A program made the translations under genes and the position numbers. From positions 9,407 through 73,406 of the forward strand of contig UBXG01000016.1 of NCBI GenBank assembly GCA_900469475.1: a stretch of DNA of 64,000 bases, read 5' to 3'. Origin of the DNA: Hyphomicrobiales bacterium (GTDB lineage: Bacteria; Pseudomonadota; Alphaproteobacteria; Rhizobiales; Rhizobiaceae). How positions within the stretch are numbered: the stretch's first letter is position 1; each line of letters opens with the position of its first letter. Below, piece by piece: positions 15,329-23,024 of the stretch. The notes beneath the pieces were generated by a model, which was given only the letters and a program-made list of their open reading frames with translations, did not search any database and had not been told where the DNA came from.

Positions 15329-15902
15329 TGGCGGTCTGTTTCAACAATTGCTCCGCCGCGAAGCTCAGGCATTCTTCGAAGGCCGTCAGATCGAGAAAGA
15401 GCTGCTCCGGCGCGACCTGGCGCGTGACGATGACACCGCCGCGTGCCGTAATGCCGCCGTCGAGCATCAGATTGTCAGCCATGTCGAAGTTTTCCAGCGC
15501 CATTCCGTCGGGACCACGGTGGCGTCCGTCTTCACCGAGAAGTACCTCGCCGCCATAGAGCCTGCTCACGCGCTCGAAGTGATTATCGAGGCAGTTGGAA
15601 AAAGCGAATGCCGGGCAGCCGCGGGCGCACATGAAGCCTAGTTCGAAGGCTGTGCCGATATCGGCCGCTATGCCACGAAACGGCGTGAGATTGGCGATGA
15701 TGAGGTCGGCGCTCGTCATCAGCTTTTCATTGATGGCGCTGATGGCAAGGCCACGCTGGCGACGTGTCTCGGTTTCCGGCACCACCAAATCACCCGGTGA
15801 AACGGGCGTGAAGCCGTAGCTGCGTGCCATTGCGATCTTGCGATCGAGGATTTCCCTTGCGTTCGGAAGGAAAACTTCCGGCCCTGCCAGATATGCTCTC
15901 AA
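15318..15902 (-). CDS. Nucleoside 2-deoxyribosyltransferase family protein
   Basis: The product of about 194 residues opens with LRAYLAGPEVF, typical of this family. It continues with IAMARSYGFTPVSPGD and the SADLIIANLTPFRG segment whose Asp and Asn line the active site. GTAFELGFMCARG carries the nucleophile Glu. These enzymes transfer deoxyribose between bases, or hydrolyse deoxynucleotides, in salvage. I prefer TTG 15902 (AGAGGC ribosome site eight bases ahead) over the open frame reaching 15998, because family homology begins exactly there. It is convergent with the PhnD-like gene and divergent from the cyclase gene. Confidence 0.85.
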   Translation of the reverse strand: MRAYLAGPEVFLPNAREILDRKIAMARSYGFTPVSPGDLVVPETETRRQRGLAISAINEKLMTSADLIIANLTPFRGIAADIGTAFELGFMCARGCPAFAFSNCLDNHFERVSRLYGGEVLLGEDGRHRGPDGMALENFDMADNLMLDGGITARGGVIVTRQVAPEQLFLDLTAFEECLSFAAEQLLKQTASAQ

Positions 15903-16124
15903 TGCTTTGCCTCTTTGACCGAATATTGCAACGCGGGAGTCGCGGAACCATATGAAGCCTATGGCCGATTCAGGGCTGTTCTGCCATACCCGGCACATAA
16001 TTTACGAAGTCGCGAATTAAAAGTGATTGCCGTTCCAGGTCACTGGCGAGACGCGTATAGTTCTATTCGGATCGAATAGCGCTCACGATCCAGGACGGAT
16101 GACGGAACCTGTGGGGTATAGAAA

Positions 16125-17387
16125 ATGCAATCTTCCATTGAGGCCGTTGCCGCCTCGACCCAGGACGACCAGGGCAACTGGCCGACAAAACAAAGCAAGA
16201 TCCTCGATTGGCTTATGAATGATGTCCGCGACCAGCGGTTCATCGACAATATCCTCGTGGAACTTTGTGAGAAAATGCAGGCAATCGGAGTTCCGGTCGC
16301 AAGAGCGACGATGCACTTCCGAACGCTGCATCCGCAATGGCTAGGGGCGAGAATTCTTTGGCGCACCGGCATGAAGGAGGCCGATATTGCGACCTTCAGC
16401 TATGGGGTCGAGAATACGCCTCAATTTCTGGCAAGCCCCATCAATGAGATATTCAACGGCGCGACCGAAGTCCGGAAAAATCTTGAGGTCTGCGAGAAGG
16501 CGGAACTGAACTATCCGCTTTATAAGGAAATGTATGCGGAAGGACTGACCGACTATATCGCCTGGCCAATTTATCACACGCTCGGCAAGCGCCACATCGT
16601 GACCTTTGCCTCGGACGCGCCTGGCGGCTTCACCGATGAGCATATCACCTTCCTGAAAGACCTGCTGCCCGCGTTGACGATGGTGACCGAAATCCGTTTG
16701 AAGAACATCATGGCCCGCACGCTGCTGCGGACCTATGTCGGGCCGCATGCCAGCGAGAAGATCCTGGCCGGCGCCACGACGCGCGGCAGCGGCACCACCG
16801 TCGGGGCCGCAATCCTCATCTGCGACCTGCGTGATTTCACCACCATCTCGGACATGTGGCCGCGCGACGATGTCATCGAATTGCTGAACAGTTATTTCGA
16901 CGCGATGGTCGAACCCATCGAAAAACACGGCGGTGAGATCCTCAAATTCATGGGCGACGGACTGTTGGCCATTTTCCCGTTGAGTGATCCGAATGCCTGC
17001 CACAATCTTCTCGTTGCCATCACCGAGGCGCAGGCGGCCGTTGCAACGCTCAATGAGGAAAACCGCGCGCAGGGACGCGAAGTGCTGCGCTATGGCGTCG
17101 GGGTGCATGTCGGCGACGTGATGTATGGTAACATTGGCTCGCGGACGCGCCTTGACTTCACGGTCATCGGCCCGGCTGTCAATATCGCCTCACGGCTTGA
17201 ATCGCTAACAAAAGAGGTAAAGCGGCCTGTGCTTCTTTCCAAGGCTTTTGTCGACATGGCTGGTTGCCGACGCGATATGGAAAGCCTTGGCTCCTTTCCT
17301 CTAAAAGGTCTCGGTGAACCCGTCGACGTCTTTGCTTTCGCCGCAAAAGACAAACTGCCGCAGAAAGCGGAGCCAACCGCCGGGTGA
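16125..17387 (+). CDS. Class III adenylate cyclase
   Basis: The 420 residues have an N-terminal sensory-type region of about 195 residues with no membrane span (probably GAF-like), then a class III cyclase domain. Catalytic signs are complete: metal-binding Asp pair in ICDLRDFTT near 245, ILKFMGDGLLAIF near 278 with the adenine-selecting Lys, and LDFTVIGPAVNIASRLE near 343 supplying the second specificity Asp plus the Asn and Arg that stabilise the transition state. It should make cAMP in the cytosol. Rhizobia carry many such cyclases with varied sensor domains. The gene appears monocistronic, with about 126 bases of promoter region upstream. Confidence 0.9.
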   Translation: MQSSIEAVAASTQDDQGNWPTKQSKILDWLMNDVRDQRFIDNILVELCEKMQAIGVPVARATMHFRTLHPQWLGARILWRTGMKEADIATFSYGVENTPQFLASPINEIFNGATEVRKNLEVCEKAELNYPLYKEMYAEGLTDYIAWPIYHTLGKRHIVTFASDAPGGFTDEHITFLKDLLPALTMVTEIRLKNIMARTLLRTYVGPHASEKILAGATTRGSGTTVGAAILICDLRDFTTISDMWPRDDVIELLNSYFDAMVEPIEKHGGEILKFMGDGLLAIFPLSDPNACHNLLVAITEAQAAVATLNEENRAQGREVLRYGVGVHVGDVMYGNIGSRTRLDFTVIGPAVNIASRLESLTKEVKRPVLLSKAFVDMAGCRRDMESLGSFPLKGLGEPVDVFAFAAKDKLPQKAEPTAG

Positions 17388-17624
17388 AGATTGGGTCCGA
17401 CGGGGCGTAAATTCGGTACGGCGCGATTCAGTCGGTAGTAAAACGTGAAATGGCAAAGGGGTGTCCCGGTATATAGATCTTCCTATATTGTGAGGTGGAT
17501 CATGACGGTAGCTGCCTTAATTTTGGGATCGTTCTGCGCGTACGAACATTAACTAAGGGTTGATTCTATCGGCTCGACCACGAGGGTGCCAGTCACCCAT
17601 AATACTCTGACAAGGAGAAAACAG

Positions 17625-18146
17625 ATGAGAAAAATCCTGACCCTGGCGTTTTCAGCGGCATCGTTGATCGTTGCGGGCACCGCTGCGGCACGTGCAGCCG
17701 ACATGCCGGCGACCTATAGCGAGGAGCCCGATGAGCGCAATGGCGTAAAGATCGGCTATCTCGAGTGCGATATCGGCGGCGGCGTTGGTTATGTGCTCGG
17801 TTCGGCCAAGGAAATGGATTGCACTTTCCATTCGACGGTCGGGCGCGCTCGCGTTGATCACTATACCGGCGCGATCAGAAAGATGGGTGTCGACCTCGGG
17901 TTTACGACCCGCAGCCGGCTTGTCTGGCTAGTTTTCGCGCCGACAGCCGGCTATCATCGTGGTTCTCTGGGCGGCCTTTACCAGGGCGCTACCGTTGAAG
18001 CCACTGTCGGTGCCGGCGTCGGCACGAATATTCTCGTTGGCGGCACCTCCGGCTCCATCCAGCTGCAGACCGTGAGCGTTACGGGTCAGCTCGGCTTGAA
18101 TGTTGCGGCTACCGGTACATCGGTGACGCTGACGTCGGCCGATTGA
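17625..18146 (+). CDS. DUF992 family secreted protein
   Basis: This 173-residue protein has a signal peptide (MRKILTLAFSAASLIVAG, cleavage near ARA at about 24). The DUF992 body is rich in glycine and beta strands: IGYLECDIGGGVGYVLGSAKEMDC near 40-63 with two cysteines, and a C-terminal repeat of short strands. The family is common in Rhizobiales and of unknown function, and the protein is probably periplasmic or outer-membrane-associated. ATG 17625 is chosen because AAGGAG precedes it; the in-frame ATG at 17586 lacks a site and would bury the signal. The 237 bases upstream hold no other gene. Confidence 0.88.
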   Translation: MRKILTLAFSAASLIVAGTAAARAADMPATYSEEPDERNGVKIGYLECDIGGGVGYVLGSAKEMDCTFHSTVGRARVDHYTGAIRKMGVDLGFTTRSRLVWLVFAPTAGYHRGSLGGLYQGATVEATVGAGVGTNILVGGTSGSIQLQTVSVTGQLGLNVAATGTSVTLTSAD

Positions 18147-18178
18147 GTATTCGGTTAAAGTCCTGACCAATATGATAT

Positions 18179-18211
18179 GGCCGCTCCTGCCTGGCGCTGG
18201 AGCGGCCTTTT
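18179..18211 (+). terminator. Rho-independent terminator after the DUF992 gene
   Basis: A 9-bp GC-rich stem (18179-18187 with 18199-18207, 11-base loop) is followed by TTTT, 33 bases past the DUF992 stop codon. Confidence 0.8.
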
Positions 18212-18331
18212 CCGTCGTGGCGGCGACAGCCAGCTTTGCACACCAGCGTCTTCAGCGCGAAATCGGTTTATCCATGCACCCTCGCAGCGCTATAGCTATG
18301 TAAACCCTAGCGATTCTTCGGAGCCAGAATC

Positions 18332-19564
18332 ATGACCGATACCGTCACCGATCGTTTTCTTCGTTATGTTGTTGTCGATACGCAATCGGACCCGTCTTCG
18401 GTTACGCAGCCTTCCACTGCGAAGCAGAAGAATCTCGGGCGCATGCTGGTTGAGGAATTGCTGGCGATCGGGCTTGCCGATGCCCATCTGGACGAACACG
18501 GCTATGTCTATGCCACCATTCCATCGAATGTCGACAAGCCGGTCCCCGTCATCTGCTTCTGCTCGCATATGGACACAGCGCCCGATTTCGCCGGAACGAA
18601 CGTCAAGCCGCAAATCCTGCGGAACTACGCCGGCGGCGATATTCGCCTTAGCGCCGATGCGCAGCAGGTCATTCGGGTTGACGAACACCCTGCCCTGCAA
18701 GATCAGATCGGCAACGACATCATCACGTCGGATGGCACGACACTCCTTGGCGCCGACGACAAGGCCGGTCTCGCCGAAATTGTCGCAGCCGCCCAATATC
18801 TCGTCGACAATCCCGATATCCGCCACGGCACCATCAAGCTGCTGTTCACGACGGACGAAGAGATCGGGCGTGGGGTCGACAAGGTCGATCTGAAGAAGTT
18901 GGGAGCACAATTTGCCTATACGGTCGATGGCGAAACGGCGGGTCATATAGAAGACGAGACTTTCTCCGCCGATAGCGTCGAGATCGTCATCCAGGGCGTC
19001 GCCATTCATCCGGGCTTCGCCAAAGGCAAAATGGAAAACGCCATCAAGATAGCCGGCGCGATCATCGACAGGCTGCCGAAGGACATGGCGCCGGAAACGA
19101 CGGAGGGACGCGACGGCTTTATCCATCCCACCGGAATCAGTGGCTTGATGGAAAAGGCTTCGCTCGGTTTCATCATCCGCGATTTCGAGGAAGCCGGCCT
19201 TGCTGACAAGGAGGCTATGCTGGAAGCGATCGTCAAGGACGTCATGGCCGCCTATCCCGGCTCCTCGCATAAGTTTACCGTCAGACATCAGTACCGCAAC
19301 ATGAAGGTGATCCTCGATCGCCATCCGGAAATCGTTGAAAACGCTGTCGAGGCTATCCGTCGTGCCGGCATGGCACCGGTGCGAGGCAGTATTCGCGGCG
19401 GCACGGATGGCTCCAGGCTCTCTTTCATGGGCCTGCCTTGCGCCAATATCTTTGCCGGCGGTCATGCCTTTCATTCACCACTGGAATGGGTGAGCCGACA
19501 GGACATGGAAAAGGCCGTCAAGACGCTCGTGGAGTTGGCGAAGGTCTGGGAAGAACGTTCCTGA
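18332..19564 (+). CDS. pepT: Peptidase T (M20B aminotripeptidase)
   Basis: The 410 residues are a full-length M20 metallopeptidase of the PepT type, which removes the N-terminal residue from tripeptides. Zinc-site motifs are present: CSHMDTAPD near residue 74, LLGADDKAGLAEIVAA near 138, the catalytic TTDEEIGRG near 173, DGETAGHIEDETF near 194, and the closing His in GGHAFHSPLEW near 379. The enzyme is cytosolic and usually dimeric. The gene stands alone between a terminator and the glycine-rich protein gene. Confidence 0.95.
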   Translation: MTDTVTDRFLRYVVVDTQSDPSSVTQPSTAKQKNLGRMLVEELLAIGLADAHLDEHGYVYATIPSNVDKPVPVICFCSHMDTAPDFAGTNVKPQILRNYAGGDIRLSADAQQVIRVDEHPALQDQIGNDIITSDGTTLLGADDKAGLAEIVAAAQYLVDNPDIRHGTIKLLFTTDEEIGRGVDKVDLKKLGAQFAYTVDGETAGHIEDETFSADSVEIVIQGVAIHPGFAKGKMENAIKIAGAIIDRLPKDMAPETTEGRDGFIHPTGISGLMEKASLGFIIRDFEEAGLADKEAMLEAIVKDVMAAYPGSSHKFTVRHQYRNMKVILDRHPEIVENAVEAIRRAGMAPVRGSIRGGTDGSRLSFMGLPCANIFAGGHAFHSPLEWVSRQDMEKAVKTLVELAKVWEERS

Positions 19565-19838
19565 ATTCTTGCCAGAATAGGCCTTGCTTCCTCCATGGAA
19601 ACCAGCAACTCCGTCGTGAAATAGCGCATTTTCTCCTGCACGAAATTTAATCTCGTTGTCATTATGCAAGTCATCCGTGAATTTTTATATTGAAGCATTG
19701 CTAAATTAGATTATTCTGTACTTTAGTCTTGGGAGGAAAGGAGAATAGGTAAGCCCCTTTATTCCAACTCTACGGTGCGCGCGCTCCGGCAATCAGAAAC
19801 AGACTGTCACAAAGTCTAAGCTGAAACGGAGTTTAGTC

Positions 19839-20696
19839 ATGAGAATACAATCTTCACGGATGGCAATTGCTGCATCCGCACTTCTTTTATTGGCCTCGAC
19901 GAGCTATGCGGAACCCGGTGGCGGGACGGATCACGGCGGCAGCCAGCCCGGAAGCGGCGGACTGGGCGCTGGCGTCGGCGTATCGGTCGGAGGCATCAAT
20001 GCCGGCTTAGGTGCCGGGCTGGGTTCAAATGGGCTTGGTGCCGGCCTCGGCGCTTCCATAGGCGGAAAGAACGGCGTCAATGCGGGCGCGGGTACTTCGG
20101 TATCCGGAACAAGCGGCGTTAACGCAGGTGTCGGGGCTTCCGTTGGTGGCTCCAATGGCATCAATGCCGGAGCGGGAGCTTCCGTATCCGGAACGAGCGG
20201 CATTAATGCCGGTGCTGGCGCCTCCGTTGGCGGCTCAAGTGGCGTTAATGCCGGATTGGGAGCGTCGGTTAACGGTTCCGGGGTCAATGCTGGCCTTGGC
20301 GCTTCGGTTGGCGGTTCGGGCGGCATTAATGCCGGTGGGGGCGTTTCCCTCGGAGGATCCGGAGCGGGTGTCGGCGTTGGTGTCGGCATTGGCGGATCCG
20401 GAGGCACAGGTTCCGGCGGCAGTGGCACCGGCAGCGGGTCCGGAGGCAAGGGCTCGGGCGGCATTGGCACGACAATCGGCGGCCTGGGCGGTACGGGCGG
20501 TACAGGACTTGGGTCGGGACGTTCCGGCACAGGATCGAGCACCCGCACACTCGCCGCCTTCCGTACCATGTCGAGTGCCGAGCAGAAACGTATGCTGATT
20601 GCCTGTCGTCAGGTGACGGCATCCGGCAATTTCGATGCAGGCCTTGTCAGCCTTTGCCGGCTGCTGCGCAGCACAGCTAGCGCCGGTGGCCTGTAG
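19839..20696 (+). CDS. Secreted glycine-rich repeat protein
   Basis: The 285-residue protein has a signal peptide (residues 1-25, cleavage after SYA), then a low-complexity Gly/Ala/Ser/Val/Asn region to about residue 233. A short globular tail contains two cysteines and AFRTMSSAEQKRMLIACRQ. The middle holds seven near-identical 14-residue units of the form GxNAGxGASVxGxS, followed by pure GSGG runs. Such regular glycine repeats favour stacked beta or polyglycine-II structure, as in surface adhesins or matrix proteins. No anchor or autotransporter domain is visible. A pilus operon lies 1.1 kb downstream. Function unknown; a structural or surface role is inferred. Confidence 0.8.
   Translation: MRIQSSRMAIAASALLLLASTSYAEPGGGTDHGGSQPGSGGLGAGVGVSVGGINAGLGAGLGSNGLGAGLGASIGGKNGVNAGAGTSVSGTSGVNAGVGASVGGSNGINAGAGASVSGTSGINAGAGASVGGSSGVNAGLGASVNGSGVNAGLGASVGGSGGINAGGGVSLGGSGAGVGVGVGIGGSGGTGSGGSGTGSGSGGKGSGGIGTTIGGLGGTGGTGLGSGRSGTGSSTRTLAAFRTMSSAEQKRMLIACRQVTASGNFDAGLVSLCRLLRSTASAGGL
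20073..20363 (+). repeat. Tandem 42-bp coding repeat (seven units)
   Basis: Seven tandem units of 42 bases (one of 39) encode the 14-residue GxNAGxGASVxGxS motif of the glycine-rich secreted protein. Units alternate between endings like SGTS and GGSN, suggesting duplication of a 28-residue pair. Unit number probably varies between strains by slippage or recombination. Confidence 0.8.
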
Positions 20697-20796
20697 GTGG
20701 CCGGCGTCAAGGGGGCTTGATGTCCCTCTTTCGCTTCGGTTCCAAGGTCCGCGCCCCGGCTGCTATATCGCCAATGGGCGCGGACGCCTGTCCAGC

Positions 20797-21411
20797 CTAC
20801 CAATCCGCGCGGGCCACATTGTCGATCACCTGCCGGCTGCGGCGCAGCATCATGCCTGGCGCATCCACCGCTTTGCTCAAAAGGCTTCGTGCGTCTGCAA
20901 GGGGATGAAATCCGGCCCTTTCTTCCATCACGGGAGACGGAGCATCGTCTGCAACAGGCAGAGCAGCCTCTGCATAGTCCGGATTGTTTGTTATCAGCGG
21001 ATCCCGCGTTTCACATTGCGGCATGCAGCGGTCAAAATGCTCCACCTCCGCGGATGACGCGACCTTCGTATTCCCCGCATCGGCGCGAACAACACGCTTT
21101 GCCGGCGCGCTGCTCTTGATCATGGCTGCAAGCGGCGAAGGCTGCGGAATTGGCACCGACACCAGCGATCTTGCAGGGCTTGTGTCGACTGCCAACTGTA
21201 ATCTGTTCAATGCGAATTGTTGTGCGGATGCCGCGCCATTGATCGCGATGCGGCCACCCTCGTCGATGAGCCGGATCGAGCGGTCGGCAGGGCCGGTTTG
21301 GACGATCAGATAGAGGGCGCCGACAACAGTGCCGCAAACCGCGAGCCCGCAACCCAGCCTGCGAGTCGTTTCGCTTTGACCATTCCACCACTTCACGGGC
21401 TGCATATCCAT
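20797..21411 (-). CDS. Small single-pass membrane protein of unknown function
   Basis: This 204-residue protein is unrecognised. Residues 17-38 (RLGCGLAVCGTVVGALYLIVQ) form one likely membrane span near the N-terminus, so the rest is probably periplasmic. The remainder is polar and largely disordered in appearance, with two cysteines in CMPQC near residue 128. ATG 21411 follows an AAGGAGCG ribosome site, and codon use is like that of neighbours, which supports a real gene. It faces the glycine-rich protein gene and diverges from the pilus operon. Confidence 0.6.
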   Translation of the reverse strand: MDMQPVKWWNGQSETTRRLGCGLAVCGTVVGALYLIVQTGPADRSIRLIDEGGRIAINGAASAQQFALNRLQLAVDTSPARSLVSVPIPQPSPLAAMIKSSAPAKRVVRADAGNTKVASSAEVEHFDRCMPQCETRDPLITNNPDYAEAALPVADDAPSPVMEERAGFHPLADARSLLSKAVDAPGMMLRRSRQVIDNVARADW

Positions 21412-21781
21412 CGACCGCTCCTTTGGGAAAATCTCGAACAGCCATTCTCATGAAAACTGTGGCGCGGCTTTTACCGAAACGTGGCCAATTGCAGGCTTTT
21501 CGCAAAGAAATGTTGATGAATGCGTTTCGCACATCGGGTCGTGGCTAACACGGCCGATCAGATCGGAGCGTTGCCACTGAAAGACAATATTAACCATGTT
21601 TCTCAAAAGTCTCGCTCATCCATAAGTATTAACTAAATAAATTGAAGTTCTACTTTGGAGGTATTCTGTCGAGACTATCGCCGCCGCCGCCGCGGTTCCG
21701 ACCTGCATTGCCAGCGAATCATATATGTGCTTATTTTATTATATTCTGATATTTTTGGGGCTTATGCGAAGGGGAATGTGA
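21412..21781. promoter_or_regulatory. AT-rich upstream region of the pilus operon
   Basis: The 370 bases between the membrane-protein gene and the first pilus gene include a markedly AT-rich part (about 21585-21775, with TTATTTTATTATATTCTGATA). It is interrupted by a short GCC/CGC-rich stretch near 21680-21700. The pilus promoter most likely lies here. AAGGGG precedes ATG 21782. No gene is seen. Confidence 0.45.
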
Positions 21782-22279
21782 ATGCTGAGAATGCTCCGCG
21801 GCGCCAGCCTTATCGGTATCGCAATGACCGTAGCAGCGCCATCCGCAATTGCCGCCACCACAAGCGCCAACATGACGGTTACCATTACTATCCAGGCGCA
21901 ATGCACGATCCAGAGTGCCAATAATCTCAACTTCGGCACCAACGGCGTCATCACCAGCAATATCGATCAAGCAACCACCATCGGTGTGCAATGCACATCC
22001 GGGCAGACCTATAATGTCGGCCTGAGCGCCGGCGCTGGAGCTGGCGCGACAACGGCCGTCCGTGTCATGACAGGACCAGCAAGTGCGACGATCAATTATG
22101 CGATCTATACCGACTCCAATCGAACGCAGACCTGGGGCACGACCATAGGGACGGACACCGTCTCGGGGACAGGAAACGGCGCGGTCCAGAACATAAATGT
22201 CTATGGCCGAGTACCTCCGCAAACCACACCGGCTGCGGGCGTCTACACAGATATCGTAGCGGTTACCGTCACATACTGA
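21782..22279 (+). CDS. Spore coat U (SCPU) domain pilin-like protein, Csu-type major subunit
   Basis: The 165 residues comprise a signal peptide (cleavage near SAIA-ATTSA at about 24) and one SCPU domain. Conserved features are a cysteine pair (CTIQ near 39 and VQC near 70), NLNFGTNG, and the C-terminal NVYGRVPPQTTP...YTDIVAVTVTY strand. In the Csu system such proteins polymerise by donor-strand exchange into thin archaic pili used for attachment. It is the first gene of a four-gene operon with chaperone, usher and a two-domain SCPU protein. It is paralogous to the C-terminal half of that last protein. Confidence 0.88.
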   Translation: MLRMLRGASLIGIAMTVAAPSAIAATTSANMTVTITIQAQCTIQSANNLNFGTNGVITSNIDQATTIGVQCTSGQTYNVGLSAGAGAGATTAVRVMTGPASATINYAIYTDSNRTQTWGTTIGTDTVSGTGNGAVQNINVYGRVPPQTTPAAGVYTDIVAVTVTY

Positions 22280-22304
22280 AAACTCACAAGTCCGGGAGGC
22301 CATC

Positions 22305-23024
22305 ATGCAACGCATGTTGCCATGCATTGCCGCGACTATGCTTTTGCTGTTCAGTGCTTACGAAATAAACGCAGCCTCGCTGCGGGTAGCGCCCACAAGC
22401 CTGGAGCTTGTAGCGCCGGCTGCTGCCACCGTCTTGAATCTGGCTAATGACGGAGACCATCCAATCAACGTCCAGATACGTGTCTTCAAGTGGAGCCAGG
22501 CGGGCGGGATAGAGACCTTGGAACCGACCAGGGATGTCGTTGCCAGTCCTCCCGCGACGCGGATGAATCCGAACGCACAGTATGTGGTCAGAGTGGTTCG
22601 TACGAGCAAGGCTCCTGTCAAGGCCGAAGAGACTTATCGTGTTATCGTCGATGAGCTGCCAGACCCTACCCGCGCACGCTCCGGCACGGTCACCCTCATC
22701 ATGCGCCAGTCCATTCCAGTCTTCTTCAAGCGGCCGGACGTAAAGCCCGCCGATATCGTCTGGAGCCTCAAACGACAGGGCAACAGCCTCTCTCTGACCG
22801 GCAAGAACAATGGCGGCAGCCGCTTCCGTCTGTCGAACGTAACTCTGATACAAGGCCCAACGAAGATTGGCAGCCGTAACGGGCTGGTCGGATACGTACT
22901 TGCTGGCGCGACGATGCAATGGCTGATGGGAACCGCAAAGTCCCTCACCGGCAGCGTCGTAACACTCCATGGCCAGAGCGATCTTGGGCCGTTCGATGCT
23001 GAAGTTGCCGTTAATCAACGGTAG
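22305..23024 (+). CDS. Periplasmic pilus chaperone (PapD-like, CsuC-type)
   Basis: The 239 residues start with a signal peptide (cleavage near INA-ASL at about 24). They continue as a PapD-type two-domain immunoglobulin-fold chaperone: LRVAPTSLELVAPAAATVLNLAND at the start, FKWSQ near 66, and YRVIVDELP near 112 ending the first domain. It binds pilin subunits in the periplasm, completes their fold and delivers them to the usher. It sits 25 bases after the pilin gene and overlaps the usher by 29 bases. Archaic-type identity is inferred from the SCPU partners. Confidence 0.9.
   Translation: MQRMLPCIAATMLLLFSAYEINAASLRVAPTSLELVAPAAATVLNLANDGDHPINVQIRVFKWSQAGGIETLEPTRDVVASPPATRMNPNAQYVVRVVRTSKAPVKAEETYRVIVDELPDPTRARSGTVTLIMRQSIPVFFKRPDVKPADIVWSLKRQGNSLSLTGKNNGGSRFRLSNVTLIQGPTKIGSRNGLVGYVLAGATMQWLMGTAKSLTGSVVTLHGQSDLGPFDAEVAVNQR

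Noticed and set aside
18296-19474. A 392-codon minus-strand frame across the peptidase T gene
   Set aside because: It is the antisense shadow of pepT; the plus-strand frame has all M20 motifs and the minus frame has none.
19471-19698. Minus-strand small frame containing MRYFTTELLVSMEEARPIL after a GGAG-like site
   Set aside because: Protein-like at first, but its second half is antisense to pepT, spacing to the ribosome site is short, and no family is recognised.
19931-20569. Proline-rich minus-strand frame opposite the glycine-rich gene
   Set aside because: Proline codons arise as the reverse complement of glycine codons; the plus strand has a signal peptide and ribosome context.
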